From the NCBI GenBank assembly GCA_024641705.1, contig JAHECO010000030.1:1-47682 (forward strand): a DNA stretch of 47,682 bases. Direction: 5' to 3'. The notes under the pieces are model-generated. The model worked only from the letters and a program-made list of their open reading frames with translations, was not told the origin of the DNA and searched no databases. Position numbers and translations under genes: made by a program. This stretch comes from Candidatus Kryptoniota bacterium. GTDB taxonomy: Bacteria > Bacteroidota > Ignavibacteria > Kryptoniales > JAKASW01. Shown piece after piece: positions 33,781 to 43,533 of this stretch. How positions within the stretch are numbered: position 1 is the stretch's first letter; each line of letters begins with the position of its first letter.

Positions 33781-35480
33781 ACCTGTTGAGCCTCCTCTAC
33801 CTCTTCACGCGATCCTTCCGGAACGAGCTCCATTGCTTCCCTCGGGCATTCGTTGACGCAAATCCCGCATCCTTTGCAATGGTCGTAGTCGATGACGTAC
33901 TCTCCGGATTCATCCTTGCTTATTGCGACGTCCGGACAGAACGTCATGCAGACGTCGCAGTGAAGACAGGTTCCGCATGTGAAGCACCTGTCGGCTTCGT
34001 CAAGTGCCTGTGCCTCACTCAGCGTCTTGTTGACTTCGTGGAATCCGGTCTTGCTCTTCGCTACGGGGATGCGAGGCACTTTCACGCGGCTCTCGTGGGG
34101 GAAGTAAAAAGTGTTTACGTCTTCCGGGCGGACGACTTCGTGCGGCGTCCCGTTGGACTTCGTGCGCCACCCGAGGAACTCATCTATAGAGGTTGCGGCC
34201 TCTTTTCCCGCACGGATCGCGTTAACTACAGTCCCGTTCGGATTTGTCGCCGCGTCTCCGCCGGCAAATATCCCGGGGACACCGGTCGAATAATCGTCGT
34301 CGACGAAAAGCCTTACTCCCTTTTTGAGGAAGGAATACGGAAGGAATGAGAGGTCAGGCTCTTCGCCTATCGCGGAGATGATCGTATCCGCTGCCACCTG
34401 GAAGTTCGACCCTTTGACGGGAACCGGTTTCCTTCTCCCGCTTGCGTCAGGCTCGCCGAGTTTCATCCTCATAAGTTCGATCCTGGAAACCTTCCCCTTG
34501 CTCCCGGTAACCTTGACCGGGGCAACGAGGAATTCGAAACGGACCCCCTCTTTCTCAGCTTCCTCAATTTCCTCGGGGACGGCCGGCATTTCGGTACGTG
34601 TCCGGCGGTAGAGAATCGTCGCTTTCTTCCCGAGCCGTACAGCGGTACGGGCCGCATCGATGGCGGTGTTTCCCCCGCCAACGACGAGGACATTGCGCCC
34701 TATCTTAGGGACATCTCCGTTATTTATTTCCCAGAGGAAATCGACGCCCGTAAAAACTCCCTTCATGTCCTCGCCGGGAACATCCATCTTCCTGCTCCGC
34801 ATGGCGCCCACGGCGACGAAGACGGCGTCATACTTCTCGAGCTCGCTCCAGGCCACGCTGCCGCCGATCCTGGAGTCAGGTCTGATCTCAACACCCGTGC
34901 TCTCGATGTCGGCGATTTCCTTGTCAAGAATCTTCTTCGGCAACCTGTAGTCGGGGATCCCGTACCTCAGCATCCCTCCCGGCTCATGATCCGCTTCATA
35001 TATGACTGCGTGGTATCCTTTCCTCGCGAGCTGATACGCGCAGGATAGCCCGGCAGGCCCCGAGCCGATGATGGCCACCTTCTCGCTTTTCGGCGACTCC
35101 GACACCCGCGGCAGCTTCTTGTTGCGCAGGTTCTGATCTGCGACGAACCGCTCGATGTTGTGAATTGCGACGCCCTCGTCGTAAGGCTTCCTGTTGCATT
35201 GCCCTTCGCAGGGATGGTAGCACACGCGCCCTGTCACTCCGGGGAGCGGATTGTCCTCGAGTATCTTGTACCACGCTTCCTCGTACCTCTTCTGCCTGAG
35301 GAGCTCGAAATACTCGGGAATCTTCTCGCCGGCAGGACAGCCGACTTCGCACGGAGAAGTTTTGTTCTTGTAAACGGGTCTCACATGCCGCCAGCTCCCC
35401 GTCGGGATCTTGCGTGTCGATTCGAGGGAGAATGCCAGCGGCGGCATCTCCTCGACGGTCGTGTATTTATACTTTGCCAT
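33777..35480 (-). CDS. GltD-like NAD(P)H:acceptor flavoprotein fused to PorD-type ferredoxin
   Basis: A 567 aa fusion. An N-terminal Fer4_20 domain (about 35-115, with SPCEVGCPAG and RVCYHPCEGQCNR) holds two Fe-S clusters; then come the FAD motif AIIGSGPAGLSCAYQLARKG (about 135-154), PGGMLRYGIPDYRLPK, the NADPH motif VLVVGGGNTAIDAARTA (about 265-281), GIFAGGDAATNPNGTV, and a C-terminal 2[4Fe-4S] ferredoxin (about 490-550, CGTCLHCDVCMTFCP and CKGCGICVNECP). The flavoprotein part corresponds to the epsilon subunit of phenylglyoxylate:NAD+ oxidoreductase (PadH) and the ferredoxin to the delta subunit. It should connect the oxidoreductase core to NAD(P)H. Located between porC and porA in the operon, overlapping porA. 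Confidence 0.92.
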   Translation of the reverse strand: MAKYKYTTVEEMPPLAFSLESTRKIPTGSWRHVRPVYKNKTSPCEVGCPAGEKIPEYFELLRQKRYEEAWYKILEDNPLPGVTGRVCYHPCEGQCNRKPYDEGVAIHNIERFVADQNLRNKKLPRVSESPKSEKVAIIGSGPAGLSCAYQLARKGYHAVIYEADHEPGGMLRYGIPDYRLPKKILDKEIADIESTGVEIRPDSRIGGSVAWSELEKYDAVFVAVGAMRSRKMDVPGEDMKGVFTGVDFLWEINNGDVPKIGRNVLVVGGGNTAIDAARTAVRLGKKATILYRRTRTEMPAVPEEIEEAEKEGVRFEFLVAPVKVTGSKGKVSRIELMRMKLGEPDASGRRKPVPVKGSNFQVAADTIISAIGEEPDLSFLPYSFLKKGVRLFVDDDYSTGVPGIFAGGDAATNPNGTVVNAIRAGKEAATSIDEFLGWRTKSNGTPHEVVRPEDVNTFYFPHESRVKVPRIPVAKSKTGFHEVNKTLSEAQALDEADRCFTCGTCLHCDVCMTFCPDVAISKDESGEYVIDYDHCKGCGICVNECPREAMELVPEGSREEVEEAQQV

Positions 35481-35491
35481 ATTAGCCGCCC

Positions 35492-36106
35492 TTACTTTAC
35501 GGTTATGTTTCCGTTCCCATGTGAAGAGTGATTATCGTGCGCTACGATTTCAGCCACGACAGTCTCCACAGCCTCGAATGCCTCGAGCGCCGCTGCGGCG
35601 TTCTCATCCTGTTTCAGCGGAACGCCTTCCCTTATCGCCTCTACGATCGCGTCTATTCCGACCACACCGGAGAATCTGGCGAACGCGCCGAGTATCGAAG
35701 AGTTCACGATCGGCATGCTCTTAGTACCGAGGCCGTGTCTCACCGCAATTCCGGCGGCATCGACCGCGGCAGCAGTGTAGTCCTCCGGAAAGTTGAACGT
35801 GCTCAAAGGGCTGAAGGTGTTGACGAGAATTGTTCCTCCCCTTTTGAGGCCTGAGAAAACGTTCGTGAATTTGATGAGCGTCGCGTCGAGTATAATGAGA
35901 TGGTCGGGTTCGTAGATGGCGGTCCTGAGTCTGATGGGTTTGTCGTCAACTCTCGTGAAGGCGAGCACCGGAGCTCCTCTTCTCTCGACCCCGAACGAAG
36001 GAAAGGACTGTGCAAATCTCCCTTCCTTGAAGATTGCCGATGCAAGAATTTTCGCGGCAATGACCCCGCCCTGACCACCTCTGCCGTGCATCCTGATTTC
36101 AATCAT
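35492..36106 (-). CDS. porC: Pyruvate/2-oxoacid:ferredoxin oxidoreductase gamma subunit
   Basis: A 204 aa gamma subunit, first gene of the Por operon. IEIRMHGRGGQGGVIAAKIL at the N-terminus is the family signature, followed by FAQSFPSFGVERRGAPVLAF and LIILDATLIKFTNVFSGL. GAGGAGAAC precedes the ATG at 36106. The last 15 or so residues (HDNHSSHGNGNITVK) are extra and His/Asn-rich. The gamma domain contributes to CoA binding and subunit contacts in this enzyme class. A 95-codon frame (36390-36103) overlaps its start by ATGA but has no recognisable content. Confidence 0.93.
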   Translation of the reverse strand: MIEIRMHGRGGQGGVIAAKILASAIFKEGRFAQSFPSFGVERRGAPVLAFTRVDDKPIRLRTAIYEPDHLIILDATLIKFTNVFSGLKRGGTILVNTFSPLSTFNFPEDYTAAAVDAAGIAVRHGLGTKSMPIVNSSILGAFARFSGVVGIDAIVEAIREGVPLKQDENAAAALEAFEAVETVVAEIVAHDNHSSHGNGNITVK

Positions 36107-36584
36107 CCTTGTTCTCCTCTCGCATTTTGTGCCAAGGGCAGTTTGTCCGCCGCGAAAGTCCGGAGGATCGCTTCGAAGTTCCGGCGGGCTTTTTTTGAAA
36201 CGAAGGATTCACTGAAAACTGCGTCAAATGCCGTGCCCACAATTCCCCCCATTTTCACGGCAAATGGGATACAAGGGACGGGTATTACCCCGGGCCGATG
36301 CGACAAGTTGCCACACAAGCCCCGTTCCGCCGACGTCCCATGCCCCATGCAACGCCGGGACCAAAGTGGGGAATTTTTTCCTGTAGGCACGGCGAGATGC
36401 GGTGAATCTTAATCCGCGTTTCACGAAATTAAAGTTAATTCGGCAAAGCAAAAGAAGCGCGAGACGCCAGAATCCAATTTCGATTGGCGCATGGAATTTG
36501 GAATGTCTCTGCCACGCTAAAGATTTTATTGCCTGAATGAACTTGCATTGACTACCGAAACCTGAATTTAATCACAAGAACAAG
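36107..36584. other. Divergent gap between porC and the TatD fusion gene
   Basis: 478 bases that should contain the promoters of the Por operon and of the TatD-radical SAM gene. A minus-strand frame (36390-36103) has somewhat protein-like codons in its last 45 residues and overlaps the porC ATG, but lacks a ribosome-binding site. No repeat, RNA motif or clear promoter was identified. Confidence 0.45.
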
Positions 36585-37994
36585 ATGACTTACCTGGTCG
36601 ACACACACTCACATCTCAACCACGATAAATTCCCCGACGTCAGCGAGACCCTGGAAAGAGCGGCGGCGGAAGGAGTTGAGTATGTTCTCGTGCCCGGATG
36701 GGACCTTCCCTCAAGCGAAAAGGCCGTCGAACTCGCGGAGAGATTCAGAGGCGTCTACGCCGCGGTCGGCTATCACCCCCACGACGCGTCGAAGGCCGAC
36801 GACAGTTCTCTCCGGCAAATAGCCGACATGTCTTCACATGAAAAAGTGGTGGCTATCGGAGAGATCGGCCTCGACTATCACTACAATCTCTCCCCACCCG
36901 AGACACAGAAAAGAATTTTCGAAGCGCAGATCGAAATAGCGAAGTCGGTAAAGCTTCCCGTCTCCATACATAACCGCGAATCCGACCAGGACTTGATGGA
37001 GATTTTGGACAGGCAGGTCAGGAACGAATGGGTACTTCCCCGCAGATTCGATTACCAGATCAGACTGCAGCCGAGAGGGGTGCTTCACAGTTTCAACTCC
37101 GGTTACGATATGGCACGCCGCGCGACCGGGCTCGGCTTTTATCTCGGCATCAGCGGGATGATCACTTTCGGAAAATCGGGCGAGTCGGATCTTCAGAAGG
37201 TCGTTGCGAGCATCGAACCAGAATTTTTTCTAGCGGAAACCGATGCGCCTTACCTCGCTCCCGTTCCACATAGGGGAAAAACAAACGAGCCGGCATTCGT
37301 GCCACACATTGTTGCGAAGATCGCGGAACTGCAGGGGCTGACGGCCGAAGACATCGGGAGAATTACATCATACAACGCCTACAAACTTTTCGGCATCGGC
37401 GAGAAGCCCGCGCCCAAGATTGCGTACCAGATTCGCGACTCCCTCTATCTTAATCTTACGCTGCGGTGCGACGCGGATTGCATATTCTGCGATCGGAAAG
37501 GCGAAGCGATGGTGAAGGGACACAATCTTCACATCGAAAAAGAACCGACCTCAGAAGAACTGATACGCGAGATCGGCGACCCGAAACAGTTCAAGGAGAT
37601 CGTCTTTTGCGGGTACGGCGAACCGACGATCAGACTGGAGATCGTCAAGAAGGTCGCGCGCTACGTCAAAGAGAACGGCGGCATGACCAGGCTCGACACC
37701 GACGGACACGGAAATATTATAAACCACCGCGACATACTCCCGGAAGTGAAGGGACTGATCGACGCAGTGTCGATAAGCCTGAACTCCACGGATCCGGCTG
37801 AATACGCCAAACTCATGGGCACACCGAACGGCAAACAATGGGAATCGATGATCGAGTTCGCGAGAGAGGCAAAGGACTATATCCCGAGGATCTACATGAG
37901 CGTCGTCGGTGTCGACGGGCTCGATGTGGAATCCACAAAGGAGTTTGTCGAAAAGAAGATAGGTACGGAGTTCAGATTCAGGCCGCTGTTCTAG
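36585..37994 (+). CDS. TatD family metal-dependent hydrolase fused to a radical SAM domain
   Basis: A 469 aa fusion. Residues 1-265 are a TatD-type TIM-barrel DNase/hydrolase with all metal ligands: THSHLNH (HxH at 8 and 10), the Glu of GEIGLDYHY, the His of VSIHNRE, the His of VLHSFNSG and the Asp of AETDAPYL. From about 280 on is a compact radical SAM domain with the CX3CX2C cluster motif LRCDADCIFCDRKG, then VFCGYGEPTIR (the GGE-like motif) and VSISLNS. TatD-linked radical SAM proteins are a named group, usually encoded as a separate neighbour. The radical SAM substrate is unknown. The C-terminus (EFRFRPLF) is normal for the group. Confidence 0.9.
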   Translation: MTYLVDTHSHLNHDKFPDVSETLERAAAEGVEYVLVPGWDLPSSEKAVELAERFRGVYAAVGYHPHDASKADDSSLRQIADMSSHEKVVAIGEIGLDYHYNLSPPETQKRIFEAQIEIAKSVKLPVSIHNRESDQDLMEILDRQVRNEWVLPRRFDYQIRLQPRGVLHSFNSGYDMARRATGLGFYLGISGMITFGKSGESDLQKVVASIEPEFFLAETDAPYLAPVPHRGKTNEPAFVPHIVAKIAELQGLTAEDIGRITSYNAYKLFGIGEKPAPKIAYQIRDSLYLNLTLRCDADCIFCDRKGEAMVKGHNLHIEKEPTSEELIREIGDPKQFKEIVFCGYGEPTIRLEIVKKVARYVKENGGMTRLDTDGHGNIINHRDILPEVKGLIDAVSISLNSTDPAEYAKLMGTPNGKQWESMIEFAREAKDYIPRIYMSVVGVDGLDVESTKEFVEKKIGTEFRFRPLF

Positions 37995-38139
37995 CGACCG
38001 CCGGCAACCCCACCCTCGAAGACCGCAGCTCGAACGTTCGGTTCAAACCGACGAGGTCCTCAATTCCCACGGCACGATACCGAAGACAAATTGAGAGTAA
38101 AGCTCCTCTGCTCTGACAGGGGTATTGTTGTATTTTAGC

Positions 38140-38182
38140 GGTTCCAGCGATAAATTCGATTAGACACGTGAGGCTGGAACCG
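38140..38182. promoter_or_regulatory. Inverted repeat just upstream of the histidine kinase
   Basis: Perfect 10-base arms, CGGTTCCAGC (38140-38149) and GCTGGAACCG (38173-38182), separated by about 23 AT-rich bases and ending five bases before the kinase ATG. It could be an operator or an RNA hairpin covering the ribosome-binding site. No T-tract follows, so it is not a terminator. Confidence 0.5.
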
Positions 38183-38187
38183 ACTTA

Positions 38188-41100
38188 ATGAAGAAGCAAC
38201 CGGTTAAGACCGAACCTTCGAAGACAAGCACCACAGATTCTCTCTTCCCTGCCTTCGCCGAGATTTGTGAGTCGACCCTTCAGGGCGCGGATCTTCGGAA
38301 GGTATCCGCACAGCTGGGCGACTATCTCAAGACGCTCACCGGGGCCTCATCCGTTTCACTCCTTGTCGCCGATGAAGACAAGGCCGAACTCCGCCTGCTG
38401 TCGAGCTCGGATGCGAGCAGGCTCAACTTTGATATAACCATCCCCGACGACCGAGAACCGGTCAGCTCATTCAAACGGGCAAAACATCCCCTTCACCTGG
38501 ACAAGTCTTCGAAACACTTTGCCGAACTCAGGGACATCGTTTTCACCGGCACGGTTGCCGATTCCATCAGAATATACCCTCTTAGATTCGGCCACAGCTT
38601 CGTTGGCCTGCTCGTGGCCGCCTTCTGGGGCTCGGAACAAATCGGTTCGGACGGAGGAACCTCCGACTCGGCCCTCCTGGCCGCGGCACGACAGCTATCC
38701 ATGATGATCCATTCCCTGAATCTCGACAACGAGTGCCTCATGCTGAAGGCCAAACACAAATCGGTCCTCAACCAGATCGACTCGGCTGTATTCACTTTCG
38801 ATCTTTCGACGGGGGCGGTACTCGAGGCCAACGATGCGTTTCTGAAATCCTTCGGATACGCCGAATCCGATCTCGGGCATCTGGCATTGTTCGATCTTGT
38901 GTTCGAGTCGAGGGACGAAGTCGAGGCAAACATCCGGCGTGCCGCAGAGACTGGAGGGATTCACTTCCCATCCAAGTTGTATAAGCACCGGGACGGCTCT
39001 TCCATCGAGATGGAGGTGAGAGGAACAGATATCTCCCACGGCGGGAGGAGGTATGGCATCGTGACGGCCATCGACCTGACTTCCAGGCGGAAAGCCGAAG
39101 AAGAGTCGGAGTTGCAGCGCGCCCGGTACCAGAACTTTATTCGAAACAGTGCCGAAGGAATCTGGAGAATGGAGTTTGCGGACCCAATCGACATAACGCT
39201 GGAAAGAGGTGAAATAGCCAGAGAAATCGTCGAAAAAGGAGTGATCTCCGAATGCAACCAGGCACTCGCACGGATGTACGGTTTCGAAAGGCCGGAAGAG
39301 CTGATCGGGAAGCGTGCCCTTGATTTCGTCGCCGACCTGGACATTTACACCGCTTCGAGGCTCAGGCTGACCGAACGGAATTTCTCGACCGCAAATATCG
39401 AGACGGTTGAGAAGGACAGGCAAGGGAACATACACTTTTTCGAGAATTCGTATATCGGAGAGACCGTCGGGAAGAAACTCGTCGGGATATGGGGTATTCA
39501 GCGAGACACAACCGAGAAGCGGAGACTCCAGGAACAGCTCCGGGCGTCGGAGAATCGCTATCGCAACCTGGTGGAACAGGCAAACGATATGGTCCTTCTC
39601 TTCAACGACCGTTGCGAGTTCATATTCGCAAACAAGAAATTCTTCGAGCAGACAAGCTACTCAGCCGACGAAATATGGGGTAAGTCCGTCTCCATCATCG
39701 CTCATCCCGAGGATGCGGGAGATTTCATGAAGAAGATCGAGGAACAGTTCAGTTCTCCCGATACTCACCTGCGGTACACGCTCAGACTCGTAACGAAGTT
39801 CCACGAGGAGCGGATCGTGGAACTCAGCATGACCACCTTGCGCGCGGCGGACAGGGTCAGCGGAATGCTGGCAATCGGCAGGGACGTAACCGTCGAACAA
39901 TCCGTGAAAACGGCGCTGCATGAATCGGAAGAAAAATACAGGAGCCTCGTCGAGCATTCTCTTCTCGCCGTGCTTGTGATCCAGGACGACGCCATCGTAT
40001 ATGCGAACCGAACATCCAGCGACCTGTTCGAAACGGAACTGTCTACTCTCCAGGGCAAGCCCCTCGACACCTTCATCCATCCGAACGATTATGTCCAGGT
40101 ATTCGAGAAATTTGCCAGGGCCTCCCTTGCTCCGAGCAAAGACATACAGTTCTCGGTCAGGGCCATAACCTCGACCGGTAAGATGAAGTCGATCGAGGGC
40201 TGGGCTGCCGGGATAACATACATGGGTAGACCGGCAATTCAGGCGGCGATGGTCGACGTGACGGAGACCAGAAGGCTCGAAGAGCAGCTGAGACAATCAC
40301 AGAAGATGGAAAGCGTGGGTCAGCTGGCCAGCGGCGTCGCACACGATTTCAATAATCTTCTCGGTTCGATTTATGGGGCGATCGCCGTACTGAGAAGACG
40401 TTATTCCCCCGCCGACCTCGATATCAAGAAATACATAGATATTCTGGACTCATCGGCCAAAAGAGCCGCGGAGCTCACATCGCAGCTCCTGACATTCTCA
40501 CGGCAGCGCGAAAGCGTCGTCAAACCGGTCAGGCTCAACGACATCGTTAACGACGCGATGAAGATACTCATAAGAAGCATCGGCAAGAACATAAAAGTCG
40601 AATACTCCCTGGAGCCCATGCTCAATGCCGTCGAAGCCGACCCCAGCCAGATCGAAGGAGCGATCATAAACCTGAGCATCAACTCCCGCGACGCGATGCC
40701 GACGGGTGGCGTCCTCCGCATCGAAACATCCAACGTGGAGTTCGACAAGGAAATAACCAGGCAGATTCCGGACGCCCGGCCGGGCCGCTACGCCTGCCTT
40801 TCAGTGTCCGACACCGGGGTCGGAATGGACGACGAGACGAAGAGAAAGATATTCGAGCCCTTCTTCACGACGAAACCGATCGGGAAAGGCACCGGCCTCG
40901 GCCTGTCGATAGTCTACGGAATCGTCAAGAGCCACAAAGGCTTCATAAACGTGTACAGCGAACCGGGGCGCGGCACGACTTTCAAAGCTTACTTCCCAGC
41001 CACCGACAAGACACCGCTTGACGAGCTTACCACGGCGCAGCATGAGATCCCCCGCGGCACGGAAACCATCCTCATCGTCGACGACGAGCTCACGCTACTC

Positions 41101-41430
41101 GACCTCACGAAAGAATTGCTTGAAGGATTGGGCTACACGGTGCTCACGGCCGCCGGTCCGCATCAGGGCATCAAGGTCTACAAAGAGAGACACGACGAGA
41201 TACAGCTCGTCATACTCGACATGCTTATGCCGGAGATGACCGGCAACCAGGTCTACCCCGTCCTGAAGGAAGTCAACCCCGGCGTCGTCGTTCTCCTGGC
41301 CACAGGACTGAATGTCGGCGAGAAAGTAGACGATATGATTTCATTGGGGGTGAATGGAGTCGTGGGGAAGCCTTATTCCGTCACGGACCTCGCCATACAC
41401 GTCCGAAACCTGCTTGATTCGAAGAAGTAG
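38188..41430 (+). CDS. Soluble multi-PAS hybrid histidine kinase with receiver domain
   Basis: A 1080 aa cytoplasmic hybrid sensor kinase with no membrane segment. Order: GAF-like domain (about 25-185), four PAS domains (about 190-305, 310-435, 450-575 and 580-695), HisKA with phospho-acceptor His719 in [12 protein letters not shown], HATPase (about 815-930, with SRDAMPTGG for the N box, DTGVGMD and GTGLGLS), and a C-terminal receiver (about 960-1078) with acidic pair D965/D966, phospho-acceptor D1011 in [10 protein letters not shown] and K1061 in GKPYS. The ATG lies five bases after a perfect inverted repeat. No partner regulator is adjacent, so output probably goes through a separate phosphotransfer protein. 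The signal is unknown; several PAS domains suggest redox or small-ligand sensing. Confidence 0.94.
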   Translation: MKKQPVKTEPSKTSTTDSLFPAFAEICESTLQGADLRKVSAQLGDYLKTLTGASSVSLLVADEDKAELRLLSSSDASRLNFDITIPDDREPVSSFKRAKHPLHLDKSSKHFAELRDIVFTGTVADSIRIYPLRFGHSFVGLLVAAFWGSEQIGSDGGTSDSALLAAARQLSMMIHSLNLDNECLMLKAKHKSVLNQIDSAVFTFDLSTGAVLEANDAFLKSFGYAESDLGHLALFDLVFESRDEVEANIRRAAETGGIHFPSKLYKHRDGSSIEMEVRGTDISHGGRRYGIVTAIDLTSRRKAEEESELQRARYQNFIRNSAEGIWRMEFADPIDITLERGEIAREIVEKGVISECNQALARMYGFERPEELIGKRALDFVADLDIYTASRLRLTERNFSTANIETVEKDRQGNIHFFENSYIGETVGKKLVGIWGIQRDTTEKRRLQEQLRASENRYRNLVEQANDMVLLFNDRCEFIFANKKFFEQTSYSADEIWGKSVSIIAHPEDAGDFMKKIEEQFSSPDTHLRYTLRLVTKFHEERIVELSMTTLRAADRVSGMLAIGRDVTVEQSVKTALHESEEKYRSLVEHSLLAVLVIQDDAIVYANRTSSDLFETELSTLQGKPLDTFIHPNDYVQVFEKFARASLAPSKDIQFSVRAITSTGKMKSIEGWAAGITYMGRPAIQAAMVDVTETRRLEEQLRQSQKMESVGQLASGVAHDFNNLLGSIYGAIAVLRRRYSPADLDIKKYIDILDSSAKRAAELTSQLLTFSRQRESVVKPVRLNDIVNDAMKILIRSIGKNIKVEYSLEPMLNAVEADPSQIEGAIINLSINSRDAMPTGGVLRIETSNVEFDKEITRQIPDARPGRYACLSVSDTGVGMDDETKRKIFEPFFTTKPIGKGTGLGLSIVYGIVKSHKGFINVYSEPGRGTTFKAYFPATDKTPLDELTTAQHEIPRGTETILIVDDELTLLDLTKELLEGLGYTVLTAAGPHQGIKVYKERHDEIQLVILDMLMPEMTGNQVYPVLKEVNPGVVVLLATGLNVGEKVDDMISLGVNGVVGKPYSVTDLAIHVRNLLDSKK

Positions 41431-41520
41431 GTAAGCACCGCCGCCCCGACAGCCCAAACTCATCAGCTCCCCGATTTGAATCTAAAGGAATTGCAGGCGA
41501 TCGGCCTGCATGTTCCGGAG

Positions 41521-43488
41521 CTAGTTGAGGAATTCCCAGTTTATTCCGAGACAGAAGCTGTTGTCCAGCGCCGGGTAAACGGGGGTCATGACGTATTGCG
41601 AGCCGGTAATATTGAAGATCGTGAAGTATATGACGGCATCGCTCACTCTCCCGCGCACAAAGAAATCGGTGCTCCCGGATATTCCAAACTTGTTGATATC
41701 GGTGGGAAAATAAATCAGGGCTGGCGGATAGAAGTCGTTTCCGTTGAAGCTGCTCAACATCTTCCCTCTCAGACCGAGCTTCAGGTTCAGATGCCCCGTG
41801 AAGAGTATGTCATGGTAATACAACTCGCCCGTAGTGAAATACTCGGGGAGCGAGCAGACACGGTTCCCGTCAGTCTTTTCGGAGACGTAATTCACATTCC
41901 CCTCCGCCGTGAACTTCCAGAGCGTGAGGCTCAACGCGGCATCCACGCCGTATATGTTCCGCGTGCCGAGATTGACTACCGATACTTGCGGGTAGGTCGG
42001 CTCCCCTGTGGTGTCGGCCCTGTAGTAGATAGGGTTGTCGATCATCCGGATATAAGGTTTTACATACAACGACAACACTCCTCCGAAATTGGCGGATGCC
42101 TTTACCTGAACGATCCGGTCGGTTTCCGCGACGAGGTTAGGGTTCCCCTTGAAATTCGGCGTAACGAAATATTTCTGTGACAGGCTCGCCGTATGGCTGG
42201 AGATATTCCCGCCGGCTTCTACATTGAACATCTCGTTGCCGAGTCCGAACGACGCGCCCAGTGCCGGATAGAATTGGGAGCCGACGAGATCGCCGCGGCC
42301 AAACACGCCGGCCCTTACAAAATCGAAGAGGCCGAACTCATCGTCGGCGTAAGCGGAGATGCGGTTCTGCGAAGGGATCCCGGTTGATGAGTTATAATAA
42401 GTCTCGTCTCTCACCGCCTCCGCTCCGAAATTCAGTTTCGTCCCGACTATTGTTTCGCTCCCGCGAAGATTGGCCCCGAATCTCCTGCTGAGATTTGTGA
42501 GATAATAAGGAAGCGAACCGTCTCCGAATTGAAAGCTGTAGTAATCGAAAAACGCGGTGGCTGTCAGCACGCCAGTCGAGTCACTCGGGTCAGCCTGAGC
42601 ATATGCGACCTGAATGTGGTGCTGGAGGTAAGTCAGATCCGCGAACTGGCTCCGCACGAGTGCGAAATATGCCTGGTTGAAAATGTTCGAAGTTATGTCG
42701 TACGGGAGGTCGCCACCGGTCATGCCGCCTTTCGTACGGTAGTACACTTCCGTTGCTGTGATCTGTCTGGTCGAATCGATGCTGTAGCGGTACTTCCCTC
42801 TTATGTTCACGCCGTCGTAGGTTGAGTTCACGAACCTGCCGTCGGTCGTCTGACGCTCGAAACCGAGGTCGATGTTCGAATTGTATCCGATATTCTGGGA
42901 GAAGACCCCGTCGGTTATCAGATAATTGTACGGCTCTTCGAGATGCCTGACTTTCGAAAACGGCACCGACTCGCTGTAAAGCTGGGTCTGGATATTCACC
43001 AGCCCGCCGGTCGCGTTGAACTGGTAAATCGGTGCTCTGACGGCATCGATGTATTCGACATTCTTCGCGAACTCCATAGGCAAGTGATAGAGATTCAATG
43101 TCGATGTTGTCGGTTCGTTCAGTTCGACGCCGTCGAGAAGGTATTTCATGTAACCGCTCCCCAGTGCGTCGACGTACAACACGGAAGGATTGCCGGGCTG
43201 ATACATATTCGCCAGGTACGTCCCAGGAATTTTCTGAAGCAAATCACCGGCATAAGTGTAATCGCTCCATCTTATCACGGAGTCCGATATCGCGTAAGAC
43301 GGATTCCCCGTTACCGTCCCCGAGGCCGCGACCGGGCGAACGAGGTACTTCAGCGGGATTCCTGCCGTGTCGGCGTTGGCCGTCTTGAGCGAGTCTTCCT
43401 GGGAGTGCGCGACCGAGGCCGTCAGCGTGACGATCGCGAGTAGGAGGAGACAAATAGGCTGAAGTCTGGCAAGTATCCGGCCCGTCAT
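41521..43488 (-). CDS. TonB-dependent receptor-like outer-membrane protein
   Basis: A 655 aa outer-membrane protein. A signal peptide (about 1-29) is followed by a plug-like domain (about 60-175, with YAGDLLQKIPGTYL, YMKYLLDGVELNEP and NATGGLVNIQT) and a beta-barrel with alternating aromatic strands, ending in a C-terminal Phe-rich strand (FCLGINWEFLN). The size and plug match small TonB-dependent receptors, but no clear TonB box or carboxypeptidase-like N-terminal extension is seen, so energised transport is not certain. It is the last gene of the run that starts with gatA; 45 bases separate it from the muramidase gene. The ligand is unknown. Confidence 0.85.
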   Translation of the reverse strand: MTGRILARLQPICLLLLAIVTLTASVAHSQEDSLKTANADTAGIPLKYLVRPVAASGTVTGNPSYAISDSVIRWSDYTYAGDLLQKIPGTYLANMYQPGNPSVLYVDALGSGYMKYLLDGVELNEPTTSTLNLYHLPMEFAKNVEYIDAVRAPIYQFNATGGLVNIQTQLYSESVPFSKVRHLEEPYNYLITDGVFSQNIGYNSNIDLGFERQTTDGRFVNSTYDGVNIRGKYRYSIDSTRQITATEVYYRTKGGMTGGDLPYDITSNIFNQAYFALVRSQFADLTYLQHHIQVAYAQADPSDSTGVLTATAFFDYYSFQFGDGSLPYYLTNLSRRFGANLRGSETIVGTKLNFGAEAVRDETYYNSSTGIPSQNRISAYADDEFGLFDFVRAGVFGRGDLVGSQFYPALGASFGLGNEMFNVEAGGNISSHTASLSQKYFVTPNFKGNPNLVAETDRIVQVKASANFGGVLSLYVKPYIRMIDNPIYYRADTTGEPTYPQVSVVNLGTRNIYGVDAALSLTLWKFTAEGNVNYVSEKTDGNRVCSLPEYFTTGELYYHDILFTGHLNLKLGLRGKMLSSFNGNDFYPPALIYFPTDINKFGISGSTDFFVRGRVSDAVIYFTIFNITGSQYVMTPVYPALDNSFCLGINWEFLN

Positions 43489-43533
43489 TTAGCCCCGCTG
43501 GTCACGAAGATTTCCACCGGAAAGACATGCTTT

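Noticed and set aside
41492-41510. 7-bp perfect hairpin TGCAGGC/GCCTGCA between convergent genes
   Set aside because: No T-tract on either side, so a terminator call is not supported; may be chance.
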